A stretch of DNA of 45,824 nt from Sphingobacteriaceae bacterium. Lineage in GTDB: Bacteria > Bacteroidota > Bacteroidia > Sphingobacteriales > Sphingobacteriaceae. The stretch is taken from assembly GCA_947479815.1 (NCBI GenBank), contig CANKAT010000018.1, forward strand, positions 1-45,824, read 5' to 3'. The translations under genes and the position numbers were made by a program. Below the pieces are notes generated by a model. The model ran no database searches and had not been told where the DNA came from. It saw only the letters and a program-made list of their open reading frames with translations. Each line of letters begins with the position of its first letter. Position 1 is the stretch's first letter. This document shows positions 1-7,695 of this stretch, in pieces.

Positions 1-231
1 GGGTCTTTCCTTTTAGGTTCAATACTAAAATTTATTCTTTTAAAATACCTACATGTTTTAGCAAGTCTTTTATGTCCATTTGGTGTAGAATGAATTCTAC
101 ATCCTACTCATTCAGTGCTGACACCCGCACCAACCTTATCATTAAAAATGGTACCAATGACATCATGTGTGTTTTTTTATTTTGGCCAAGCCATTAAGAC
201 TTCCTAATTCACCTCATAGTTGGCAGTAAAA
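1..231. other. Gene-free left edge
   Basis: This is AT-rich sequence downstream of the nitrilase-family gene. I see no convincing open reading frame. A short inverted repeat lies at 84-101 (arms TGTAGAA and TTCTACA around a 4-base loop), but no T-run follows on either strand, so I do not call it a terminator. Confidence 0.5.
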
Positions 232-1242
232 TTATAAGGCTTTCCCCAATTGTTTTTTTCTAAACATTCTAGAACGGTCAAAATAAGTATCAAGAAGTTC
301 AATATCGAATTCTTTAACCATCTGTTGGGCGCTTATGGCTTTATCTTCACTAGAAATCATTATTGAGCCCACTTTTCCGGGATCATGAATACTAACTGCA
401 TCTCCATATTTCGCCTTTAGCTTCTTAAGTTTATCCCAGTTATAATCCAGATGGGCTAATTCATAATCTAAGTTAATGGTGGCAAGGGTATAATTGAAAT
501 AATTGGTACTGCTTGCTACAATTTCTCCAAGCGGATTTAGAACTTCAGAAGGCAATTGTACAACTCCTATGGCACTTACAAAATAAGAACGGCAGGAATA
601 AGCCCATGTGCTTTGCATCAATCCGCCATGGTAAACTGAGGAAAAGAGGATGATATCTGGCTGTTGTTGTGCATATTTTGCACGCAATTCATCATAATTC
701 AAATCAAAACATATTGCCATTCCGACCGTGCCAAAATCACATTTTATAATTGTTGTTTGATCGCCGGGGATAACTCCTTGTTCCATTTCATTGATGACTG
801 GAAAGTTCTTATGATAGGTCCCTGCAATTTTTCCGGCCCTGTCCAGTAAAATCAGGGAATTGCGAAGACCCTTATCTGTATTATGTAATGATCCAAATGC
901 GATATAGCAATTATTTTCCCGGGCTATTTTGGCAAAAAAGTCTGAAAGCTTGTTTTTCTTTGCTTCGACATAAATTTTTTGCTCTGAAGTACTCATGCCG
1001 ACCGGCACATCACAAATTTCGGGTAATACAATCAAATCCAGTTTAGAATTAAGAACCTGATTGAGCTGGCCCTGCCAAAAACCAATCATCTGTTCGACTA
1101 AGGCCTCTGGCGACTGATTTTTATTGATGGAAGGGGAAGCCCCGATCGTTGCGATTCTTACAGGTTTAGAAGCCTGAGCAAGTGGTGCCAAAAATAATAA
1201 TAGGAGTAGGCTAACGATGGTAAACTTTGATAGGTTTTTCAT
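232..1242 (-). CDS. Exported carbon-nitrogen hydrolase (nitrilase superfamily)
   Basis: The 336-residue product opens with a hydrophobic signal peptide (about residues 1-24, ending near AQAS), so it is predicted to be exported. The nitrilase Glu-Lys-Cys triad is visible as E75 in VLPEICD, K145 in TYHKNFP and C178 in MAICFDLNYDELR. Family members cleave non-peptide C-N bonds in nitriles, amides or carbamoylated compounds; the substrate cannot be read here. Most bacterial members are cytoplasmic, so the signal peptide is unusual. The gene stands alone, with a 1.1 kb repeat-rich stretch upstream. The family call is firm and the substrate unknown. Confidence 0.9.
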   Translation of the reverse strand: MKNLSKFTIVSLLLLLFLAPLAQASKPVRIATIGASPSINKNQSPEALVEQMIGFWQGQLNQVLNSKLDLIVLPEICDVPVGMSTSEQKIYVEAKKNKLSDFFAKIARENNCYIAFGSLHNTDKGLRNSLILLDRAGKIAGTYHKNFPVINEMEQGVIPGDQTTIIKCDFGTVGMAICFDLNYDELRAKYAQQQPDIILFSSVYHGGLMQSTWAYSCRSYFVSAIGVVQLPSEVLNPLGEIVASSTNYFNYTLATINLDYELAHLDYNWDKLKKLKAKYGDAVSIHDPGKVGSIMISSEDKAISAQQMVKEFDIELLDTYFDRSRMFRKKQLGKAL

Positions 1243-1460
1243 GAGCTTGTTTTTATTTTATTTTTTAATTGACAGTCGTCAAATTTGAAGTATTCTCTTT
1301 TTCCTGCATCTGGGTATTTAATTTACAGGGAGCTTAAATTTAGGTTTTACATAAACAATATAGGTCTTTCTATTGATAATTGGAATTTAAAAGACTAAAA
1401 TCAATCTAAATTGAATGTTATGCCAGATTACCGTATGCGGGCCGAAACTTGTAACAAAGG

Positions 1461-1490
1461 CACGCGCGCCACGCGCGCGCCAGCATATGG
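1461..1490. repeat. GC-rich 30-base repeat, copy 1
   Basis: A CACGCG-rich block ending GCGCCAGCATATGG. It matches the block at 2285-2314 at 25 of 30 positions in the same orientation. Its composition contrasts sharply with the AT-rich surroundings. Confidence 0.65.
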
Positions 1491-1504
1491 TTATTAAAGG
1501 TCTG

Positions 1505-1672
1505 TGTCCGTAGGACTCCTTTGGAGCGGTAGAAGCATCGTTCTTTCTTGATTTACTCAGTATTTTTATTGTTTTTTTTAGGTTTTCGTGGTCTCAGCGC
1601 AAGGGCGCTTCGGCATTGGTGCCTTTTGTTTCAAGACAAAAGACACTAGCCACTCCCGCGGCGATGAGCGGG
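1505..1672 (-). repeat. Dispersed repeat element, arm 1 of an inverted pair
   Basis: Read on the minus strand it runs from CCCGCTCATCGCCGCGGG, through a hairpin (CTTTTGT / ACAAAAG), to GAGACCACGAAAACC followed by an A-rich stretch with AACAATAAAAA, and on to CTACCGCTCC. The same order of blocks occurs on the plus strand at 1823-1957, so the two are diverged copies in opposite orientation about 150 bases apart. Copy boundaries are approximate. Confidence 0.6.
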
Positions 1673-1822
1673 TAAAACAAACTATCATTCAAACAACAAA
1701 GTTCCTTCACTTTGTTCAGGATGACGCGTGCACAACGCTTTAAAATTTTTCTTAAAAAATCAATTATGGACCCCGGAATTTTTGTAGTGCTTGGTGTTAC
1801 CAAGCATGTATAAAATTTCATT

Positions 1823-1957
1823 CCGCTCATAGCCGCGGGGGCTTAGTTCTTTTTCTGTAGCAAAAAAGAACCAAGCCGAGGCGGTACGACGAGACCATGA
1901 GGGCCTTTAAAAAACAATAAAAAAACAGCGAATAACCGCTACCGCTGCGCCTGCTGC
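1823..1957 (+). repeat. Dispersed repeat element, arm 2 of an inverted pair
   Basis: It has the same block order as arm 1: CCGCTCATAGCCGCGGGG, an imperfect hairpin (GGCTTAGTTCTTTTT with AAAAAAGAACCAAGCC), GAGACCATGAGGGCC, an A-rich run with AACAATAAAAAAACAG, then CTACCGCTGCGCC. The hairpin has changed sequence relative to arm 1 while remaining a hairpin, which suggests that the structure rather than the exact bases is what is shared. Confidence 0.6.
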
Positions 1958-2284
1958 TATGAAAGGTTCTGCGAGGGCTGGGGTTGTAATTGCCGCACCA
2001 GTCAATGCGGAAGAGAGGTGAACGGAGGTTCAGTGAATGGACGATTTGTTTAACATTGATATAAATTCTCCTGTGCCTGGAGTTAGCTGCCTACCTTTTA
2101 TAAAACTGCTCCCGATAGTTATCGCGACGGGAGTGTATTGTCCTAAAAAAATTAATATCAAATCTAAATCCAATGTCATCCCGAAACCTGCTCTTCGGCA
2201 GGTGAGGGACCTTCGTGAAAATAAGCACAGATTTGTTAATTAAAAGACAAATCAGAGGGGGAATAATAATAGTTTAGGAAAAAG

Positions 2285-2314
2285 CACACGCGACACGCAC
2301 GCGCCAGCAATTGG
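2285..2314. repeat. GC-rich 30-base repeat, copy 2
   Basis: This is the second copy of the CACGCG-rich block (ending GCGCCAGCAATTGG), 25 of 30 positions identical to 1461-1490. It sits 50 bases beyond the 3' end of gltX. The two copies bracket the repeat island. Confidence 0.65.
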
Positions 2315-2363
2315 GAAATTTCAAACGCCAAAGGCCTGGGCTATAAAATCTGCTTTGCGTTTT

Positions 2364-3902
2364 TTAGTTTTCAGTAAAAGCGATCAAGGCTTTCTGAATC
2401 CTGCTGATCGTTTCCTTTTTTCCAATAAGTAAAGCAATATCAAATACGCCTGGACCGAATTTCCCGCCAACCAACATGACTCTAAATGGAAGCATCAATT
2501 CGCCAGGTTTGATATCTTTTTGTTCAGATAAGGTTTTGAAAATAGTCTCCAGATTCACTACCTCCCAGTCTCCAGATCCTGAGATCGCCTCATAAGTTTT
2601 GATGAGTTCAAGAAAGAATTCGGTCTTAGCATCTGACCATTTTGGTTTCACCGCATTCAAGTCATAATCAATAGGTTGTTCAAAGAAGAATGATGCCTGC
2701 TCCCAGAAATCCTGCAGAAAGATCATGCGCTCTTTCACAAGCGATAAAACTTTTATAAAATAGTCATCATTTGCAATTTGAACACCTTTTTCTTGAAGAA
2801 TAGTAAAAACCTGATCTTTAATATCTGCTACTTCAGACTTTTTAATGTATTCATGGTTAAACCATTTTGCTTTTTCGAAATCAAATTTTGCACCTGCCTT
2901 ACTAACCCTTTCAATACTGAATTTTTCAATCAGTTCATCCATCGTGAAAATCTCCTGTTCCGTTCCGTCGTTCCATCCCAAAAGTGCCAGCATATTTACG
3001 AATGCTTCAGGAAGATAGCCCATCTCACGAAAACCACGCGTTGTTTCTTCAGTTTTTGGATCTTTCCAGTTCATTGCATAAACCGGGAATCCAAGCCTGT
3101 CACCATCACGTTTACTCAGCTTTCCATTTCCATCGGGTTTAAGAATCAGCGGAAGATGCACCCATTCCGGCATATCTGCTTTCCATCCAAGGTATTCCCA
3201 CAGAAGGATATGAACCGGAGCTGATGGAAGCCATTCTTCACCTCTGAATGCATGACTGATTTTCATTAAATAATCATCAACAACTACTGCCAGATGGTAG
3301 GTTGGCATACCGTCGGCTTTTAATAATACTTTATCATCAACCAGATTGGTATCAAAACTGACATCGCCACGAATCATATCAAAAAAGTGCAGGGTTTCAT
3401 CTGCAGGAACCTTGATACGAATCACATACGGAATTCCTTGATCAAGCAATGCTTGTGTTTCTTCTACGCTTAGATTTAATGAATTCCGCAGAAAATTTCG
3501 GTTTTCATGGCCGTAACGAAAGTTGGGTGTTATTTGTCTTTGTTCATCCAGTTCTTCAGTAGTATCAAATGCATAATAGGCATACCCATCTCTAATCAGT
3601 TGTTCTGCATAGATTCTGTAATTTGCCTTACGCTCGCTCTGACGATAAGGAGCAAATGGACCACCATTTTTTGGGCCTTCATCTGGATTTAATCCGCACC
3701 ATGCAAGACAATCTAAAATATAGCGTTCTGCACCTTCTACATAACGGTTTTGGTCAGTATCTTCAATTCTCAGGATAAAATCGCCGCCATGTTTACGGGC
3801 AAACAAATAATTAAATAATACAGTTCTAACTCCTCCCAAGTGTAAACCACCGGTAGGACTTGGGGCAAAACGTACTCTTACTTTTTTAGTGATATCAGGC
3901 AT
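2364..3902 (-). CDS. gltX: Glutamate--tRNA ligase
   Basis: This class I aminoacyl-tRNA synthetase charges tRNA-Glu with glutamate in the cytoplasm. The 512 residues are normal for the family. The class I HIGH signature appears as HLGG at residues 21-24 within APSPTGGLHLGG, and the KMSKS signature as KLSKR at 261-265; the C-terminal third is the anticodon-binding region. The only gltX-like gene in the window is complete and shows no lesion. A match to the Bacteroidota -7 box lies within a dozen bases of the start codon, implying a very short or absent leader. It diverges from the sensor kinase at 4063. Confidence 0.97.
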   Translation of the reverse strand: MPDITKKVRVRFAPSPTGGLHLGGVRTVLFNYLFARKHGGDFILRIEDTDQNRYVEGAERYILDCLAWCGLNPDEGPKNGGPFAPYRQSERKANYRIYAEQLIRDGYAYYAFDTTEELDEQRQITPNFRYGHENRNFLRNSLNLSVEETQALLDQGIPYVIRIKVPADETLHFFDMIRGDVSFDTNLVDDKVLLKADGMPTYHLAVVVDDYLMKISHAFRGEEWLPSAPVHILLWEYLGWKADMPEWVHLPLILKPDGNGKLSKRDGDRLGFPVYAMNWKDPKTEETTRGFREMGYLPEAFVNMLALLGWNDGTEQEIFTMDELIEKFSIERVSKAGAKFDFEKAKWFNHEYIKKSEVADIKDQVFTILQEKGVQIANDDYFIKVLSLVKERMIFLQDFWEQASFFFEQPIDYDLNAVKPKWSDAKTEFFLELIKTYEAISGSGDWEVVNLETIFKTLSEQKDIKPGELMLPFRVMLVGGKFGPGVFDIALLIGKKETISRIQKALIAFTEN

Positions 3903-3906
3903 GCGA

Positions 3907-3914
3907 CAAAGATA
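3907..3914 (-). promoter_or_regulatory. Candidate -7 box for gltX (TATCTTTG on minus strand)
   Basis: The plus strand reads CAAAGATA, the complement of TATCTTTG, which fits the Bacteroidota TAnnTTTG box. It lies 4 bases upstream of the gltX ATG, so transcription would begin at or next to the start codon. No convincing -33 TTTG lies at the expected distance, so this rests on one box. Confidence 0.4.
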
Positions 3915-3922
3915 GGGAATAG

Positions 3923-4020
3923 TTAAGAATTGAGAATTGAGAGTTGAGAATTGATTTTCAATGAACCACTACATACCTAACAACCAACCAACTAACCAAC
4001 TAACATCAACTATCCAACTA
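3923..4020. repeat. Two simple tandem repeats in the gltX/kinase divergent region
   Basis: At 3923-3954 a 9-base-like unit (variants of GAGAATTGA) is repeated about four times. At about 3977-4020 a CAACCAACTA-type unit recurs several times. Both lie upstream of the start I choose for the sensor kinase. Reading the second array in frame would give an odd Asn/Gln/Thr/Pro-rich N-terminus, which is one reason I start the kinase downstream of it. Confidence 0.7.
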
Positions 4021-4062
4021 AATTCCTACCTTTCAATTTCCTTTTGTAATTTGCTGAAATAT

Positions 4063-5289
4063 ATGAATCCATACGATAGGAAACGCCGCTGGAAGTTTAT
4101 TTTAATAGCATTTGCACTAATTATTGTGGGTGCATCGCTATGGTATACCGACTATTTGGTAAGGAATATATCTACTGCAGAGCGTACACGAGCTGAATTA
4201 TGGGCAAGAAGTACCCGTAATATAATTGCCATGCCCGATGTGAATGATGAATATATAACCTTTATCTACAGCATGCGCGATAGTTTGGCAGTGCCGGCAA
4301 TCGTGGTTGATTCTGCTGATAATATTATTACCTGGCGTGGGCTTGACAGTACAAAAACAAATTTTGACCTGGAGGCTGATTCTAAGAAAAAGTACGATCC
4401 TAAATATTTTAAATCTCAGCTCAAAGAGATGAAATCTCAGCATCCGCAACCAATAATCCTTGAATTAAACAATCGGAATAACGAGAAATGGTATGTCTAT
4501 TATAAGGATTCTACTTTATTAACTCAATTGAGGGCTTTTCCTTACTTACAATTGTCGATTATCGCGATCTTTCTACTGCTTGCCTATGGGGTTTTCAATT
4601 CTTCCAGAAAATCGGAGCAGGACCAGGTTTGGGTAGGTCTGGCTAAAGAAACAGCCCATCAGTTAGGCACACCAATTTCTTCATTAATGGCCTGGGTAGA
4701 GCTTCTTAAATCTAAGTTTAATGCTCCCGATGACCCCTTGATTATTGAAATGGAGAATGATGTCAAGCGACTTGAAATGGTTGCTGATCGATTTTCCAAG
4801 ATCGGTTCAAAGCCCATTCTGCATAATCATGTGGTGTATGATGTGGTTTCAGAATTTGTCAATTATTTCAAGGTTAGGGTAAGTGATAAGATCGAATTCA
4901 TTTTATCAGGAGATAAGCAGGTTGAGGCACTGGTTAATGTGCCTTTATTTGACTGGGTCATCGAAAATATACTTAAAAATGCTGTGAATGCCATTGAGGG
5001 ACAAGGAAGTATTAAGCTTGAGATCAAAGAGAATCTGGTAAAAGAACAGGTTTTCATTGATATCACAGATACGGGTGCGGGTATTCCTAGATTAAAATTT
5101 GATGCAGTTTTTCAACCCGGATATACTACCAGAAAACGAGGATGGGGACTTGGTCTTTCGCTCACCAAGCGAATTGTTGAGAATTACCATCAGGGCAGTG
5201 TTTTTATAAAAGATTCTGAATTAGGAAAGGGTACAACCTTCCGGATAGTTTTAAAAAGTAATATGATTTATGAAGCGACCAAAAGCTGA
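4063..5289 (+). CDS. Membrane sensor histidine kinase
   Basis: I start at 4063 rather than the first in-frame ATG (3961) because the first 34 codons would translate the tandem repeat, and MNPYDRKRRWKF followed by a membrane helix is a normal N-terminus. In this numbering (408 residues) transmembrane segments lie near 10-31 and 161-178, flanking an extracytoplasmic sensor of about 130 residues. The phosphoacceptor is probably H199 in KETAHQLGTPIS. The ATPase domain shows the N box (NILKNAVNAIEG), G1 (DTGAGIP) and G2 (GWGLGLSLTKRI). No response regulator lies nearby, so the partner is unknown. Its end overlaps the DinB gene by 20 bases, suggesting coupled expression. Confidence 0.9.
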   Translation: MNPYDRKRRWKFILIAFALIIVGASLWYTDYLVRNISTAERTRAELWARSTRNIIAMPDVNDEYITFIYSMRDSLAVPAIVVDSADNIITWRGLDSTKTNFDLEADSKKKYDPKYFKSQLKEMKSQHPQPIILELNNRNNEKWYVYYKDSTLLTQLRAFPYLQLSIIAIFLLLAYGVFNSSRKSEQDQVWVGLAKETAHQLGTPISSLMAWVELLKSKFNAPDDPLIIEMENDVKRLEMVADRFSKIGSKPILHNHVVYDVVSEFVNYFKVRVSDKIEFILSGDKQVEALVNVPLFDWVIENILKNAVNAIEGQGSIKLEIKENLVKEQVFIDITDTGAGIPRLKFDAVFQPGYTTRKRGWGLGLSLTKRIVENYHQGSVFIKDSELGKGTTFRIVLKSNMIYEATKS

Positions 5290-5776
5290 AGAATTCTCCC
5301 TTTTTTATAAAGGATATGTTGATACGGTTAGCGATGATGTATTGACTGAGCTGGAACAGCAGATGGAATTATTTTCCGCTTTGTTAAGTAGTGTTCCTGG
5401 TGAAAAGGCATCATTTGCCTATGCTCCAGGAAAATGGACCATACAGGAACTGGCCGGGCATGTAATTGATACTGAGCGGATAATGGCCTACCGTGCTTTG
5501 CGCATTGCCCGAAATGACGCTACCCCATTGCCGGGTTTTGATGAAAATGATTACGTGTCAAATGCTCATTTTGCAGACCGGAGTTTAGAAAGCCTCGCAG
5601 ATGAATTTGCAGCTTTGCGAAAGGCTAATATGTATCTGATCAGGTCGCTGAATGCGATTGAGATTGATCGATCAGGAATTTCAAATAATAAACCAATAAG
5701 TGTAAGAGCCCTGATCTTTATTATGGCCGGGCATGTAAACCATCATGTTGCTATTTTGAAGCAACGGTATTTATGA
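5270..5776 (+). CDS. DinB family protein (DinB_2)
   Basis: A 168-residue four-helix protein of the DinB/YfiT superfamily. The metal-binding histidines expected for the fold are visible in ELAGHVIDTERI and near the C-terminus in MAGHVNHHVAILKQRY. No signal peptide is evident, so it should be cytoplasmic. Superfamily members include thiol transferases and many proteins of unknown role, sometimes damage-inducible; a specific reaction cannot be assigned. It starts inside the last codons of the sensor kinase gene, in another frame, so the two are very probably one transcript. It is one of four members of this fold in the window. Confidence 0.88.
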   Translation: MKRPKAEEFSLFYKGYVDTVSDDVLTELEQQMELFSALLSSVPGEKASFAYAPGKWTIQELAGHVIDTERIMAYRALRIARNDATPLPGFDENDYVSNAHFADRSLESLADEFAALRKANMYLIRSLNAIEIDRSGISNNKPISVRALIFIMAGHVNHHVAILKQRYL

Positions 5777-5823
5777 TCTGGTCAAGAGAGTATACGGTTG
5801 AGGAACTTTTTGGCAGAAGCTAG
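5773..5823 (+). pseudogene. Possible truncated start of a lost downstream gene
   Basis: An ATG overlaps the DinB stop (ATGA) and opens only 16 codons, reading MIWSREYTVEELFGRS, before a stop. The opening is reminiscent of the N-terminus of small hotdog-fold thioesterases of Bacteroidota, but that is recollection rather than a measured match. Either it is a remnant of an operon gene or chance. Confidence 0.2.
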
Positions 5824-5830
5824 CATTCCA

Positions 5831-5860
5831 AGTCTATTCAGTAAGTGAATGGACTGTTTT
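5831..5860 (+). terminator. Intrinsic terminator after the DinB gene
   Basis: Arms AGTCTATTCA (5831-5840) and TGAATGGACT (5846-5855) pair over 10 bases with one G-U, around the loop GTAAG, and GTTTT follows. It lies between convergent genes and could serve both, though the T-tract favours the plus strand. Confidence 0.6.
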
Positions 5861-5869
5861 ATCTGACAC

Positions 5870-7573
5870 TTAAAACGCATTATTTTCCAAAGCCTTTTTG
5901 TTGAATCGCTGCAGAATACTTGCAATCAGAACAACTAGTACACATCCTACCACATTTAACCATAGAAAAGCCATGATGTTCATCATCCAGCAACTGAATA
6001 CAATTACCTCAGTAATTAAGGCTGCAATAAATGTTGCAGAGCCTCCAACCTTTTTCAGGTAAAAGCCAACAATAAAAATTCCGAGTATCGTGCCATAGAA
6101 CAGAGACCCTAAAATATTAACTGCTTCTAGTAGATTACCCATTTTACTAGCAAAAAGTGCCATAAGGAGGCTTAATAGTCCCCACATAATGGTAATCCAT
6201 CGGGATACCGAAAGATATTTTTTATCCGAAGCATTTTTATTGATCAAGCGTTTGTAGATATCCACTACGGTGGTTGAAGCCAGCGAATTTAGAGCACTGG
6301 CTGTTGATCCCATAGAAGCTAAAAAGATGATTGCGATAAGTAATCCAATCAAACCCTGAGGTAGGTAGCGTGTCACAAAGCTTAGAAATACGTAATTATT
6401 ATCGTTTGTTTCTGCTTCAGGATCATTCTTTTTCATCAGGTCAACCGCTTGCTGCCTGATCGCTTTTGTTTTTTTATCAGCCGCTTCGAGAATTATTCTG
6501 TGGGCATTTATGGCCTGCTCATCATGAGCATCAAGTGCCAGTTCTAGCTGGCGTATCTCAGCCTGTTTCTTAATAAATGCATCTGAATAGTCTGCTTTGA
6601 TTTTTTCAAGATCCTTCCCGTATGCGCTTTTCTCTAATTTTCCTAACTCATAACTGTTAAAGAAAACCGGAGGTTGAGTGTATTGATAAAATGTAAAAAC
6701 TAGTACTCCAATGAGTAGTATTAGGAATTGCATAGGGATCTTCACCAGGCCATTCATTAATAAACCCAAACGACTTTGTGCTACCGATGAGCCTGTGAGA
6801 TAACGTCCTACCTGACTCTGGTCGGTTCCGAAATAAGATAATTGAAGGAAAAATCCACCGATCAGACCACTCCAAACGGTGTATTGATTATTCCAGTCGA
6901 ATGAAAAATCAATGGCATTGGTACGCCCCATTTTACCGGCTATTTGAAGGGCTTTCCCAAATCCGACACTTTCAGGAAGCAGTTGTACTACTAATATTCC
7001 GGCAACTAGCAAGCCCGAGAATATGACCGTCATTTGGAGCATTTGAGTATAAGATACCGCCTTTGTCCCACCATAAACGGTATAAGTAACCACAAGCCCA
7101 CCAATAAATAGCGTGGTATAGGTAGTATCAATATCCAGGATCGTTGACAGAATAATTGATGGAGCATAAATGGTAATTCCGGTTGAAAGTCCGCGCTGTA
7201 CAAGAAACAGAAAAGTTGTTAGTGCTCTTGTTTTTAGGTCAAAGCGATTCTCCAGAAATTCGTAGGCGGTATAAACTTTTAGTTTGTGGAAAATGGGCAC
7301 GAACGTAATACAAAGCACGATCATTGCCAAAGGCAGTCCAAAATAGAATTGTACAAATGACATTCCGGATGAAAATGCCAGTCCCGGAGCAGAAAGAAAA
7401 GTAATGGCACTGGCCTGAGTAGCCATCACCGAAAGCGTTACACTATACCAGGGAAATGATTTATTACCTAGCAGATAACCGTCGATGTTCTTTGTCCCCC
7501 GGCTTTTATAAATGCCATAAGCTACAATTATAAATAGGGTGGCAAATAGTACTATCCAATCTATCCCGCTCAT
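5870..7573 (-). CDS. Sodium:solute symporter (SSS family)
   Basis: A 567-residue integral membrane protein with about 13 hydrophobic helices and SSS-type features near the N-terminus (an inner half with SVMATQASAITFLSAPG and, later, TVYGGTKAV and FGTDQSQVGRYL). SSS proteins couple Na+ entry to uptake of sugars, amino acids, nucleosides or sialic acid; the substrate is not deducible here. Residues about 306-393 form a hydrophilic, charged, probably helical insertion between membrane segments, unlike a minimal SSS protein. Its ATG overlaps the stop of the 41-codon gene upstream (ATGA). The operon begins with a secreted PIG-L deacetylase, so the substrate may be a deacylated amino sugar or glycoconjugate fragment (inference). 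Confidence 0.92.
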   Translation of the reverse strand: MSGIDWIVLFATLFIIVAYGIYKSRGTKNIDGYLLGNKSFPWYSVTLSVMATQASAITFLSAPGLAFSSGMSFVQFYFGLPLAMIVLCITFVPIFHKLKVYTAYEFLENRFDLKTRALTTFLFLVQRGLSTGITIYAPSIILSTILDIDTTYTTLFIGGLVVTYTVYGGTKAVSYTQMLQMTVIFSGLLVAGILVVQLLPESVGFGKALQIAGKMGRTNAIDFSFDWNNQYTVWSGLIGGFFLQLSYFGTDQSQVGRYLTGSSVAQSRLGLLMNGLVKIPMQFLILLIGVLVFTFYQYTQPPVFFNSYELGKLEKSAYGKDLEKIKADYSDAFIKKQAEIRQLELALDAHDEQAINAHRIILEAADKKTKAIRQQAVDLMKKNDPEAETNDNNYVFLSFVTRYLPQGLIGLLIAIIFLASMGSTASALNSLASTTVVDIYKRLINKNASDKKYLSVSRWITIMWGLLSLLMALFASKMGNLLEAVNILGSLFYGTILGIFIVGFYLKKVGGSATFIAALITEVIVFSCWMMNIMAFLWLNVVGCVLVVLIASILQRFNKKALENNAF

Positions 7574-7695
7574 TCAAAAGTTTTAGTGAACAGATAGCAG
7601 GATACAATCAGAAAGGCCAGCCATATGATCAAAAGATAATAAAACTGGTTCCAGGTTTTAAAGAAAGGAATATGTTCCTGATTAGGCTTCTTCAT
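7570..7695 (-). CDS. 41-residue single-span membrane protein between PIG-L and SSS genes
   Basis: This short frame starts MKKPNQEHIPFFKTWNQF, continues with a hydrophobic span (YYLLIIWLAFLIVSCYLF) and ends TKTFE. It starts inside the last codons of the 60-residue gene (14-base overlap) and its TGA overlaps the ATG of the symporter (ATGA). It therefore fills the otherwise empty gap between two same-strand genes exactly. One transmembrane helix, N-terminus polar. I do not recognise a family. The position argues for a small accessory subunit of the symporter or for translational coupling. The overlaps at both ends make a chance frame unlikely. Confidence 0.7.
   Translation of the reverse strand: MKKPNQEHIPFFKTWNQFYYLLIIWLAFLIVSCYLFTKTFE

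Larger units (their letters stand above)
1243..2363. other. 1.1 kb gene-free repeat island
   Basis: No reading frame here looks like a real protein; the short open frames are rich in Cys and Pro and cross the repeats. The stretch is more GC-rich than its surroundings and holds an inverted pair of related elements (1505-1672 and 1823-1957), two diverged copies of a 30-base GC-rich motif (1461-1490 and 2285-2314), two sequences starting GTCATCCYGAA in opposite orientation (about 1696-1725 minus, 2175-2213 plus) and a hairpin at 2109-2133. I read it as accumulated intergenic repeats rather than a dead gene. Confidence 0.6.

Noticed and set aside
84-101. Terminator for a plus-strand gene at the left edge
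   Set aside because: The stem is short and no T-run follows on either strand.
1594-1830. A 78-codon open frame on the minus strand within the repeat island
   Set aside because: It crosses one repeat arm and the GTCATCC block and has an odd, Cys-rich composition, so it is best read as chance coding of repeats.
2037-2243. A 68-codon open frame on the plus strand
   Set aside because: It passes through hairpin and repeat sequence and shows no protein family traits.
3961-4062. Extended N-terminus of the sensor kinase
   Set aside because: The 34 extra codons translate a simple tandem repeat, and the next ATG gives a normal kinase start with a membrane helix.
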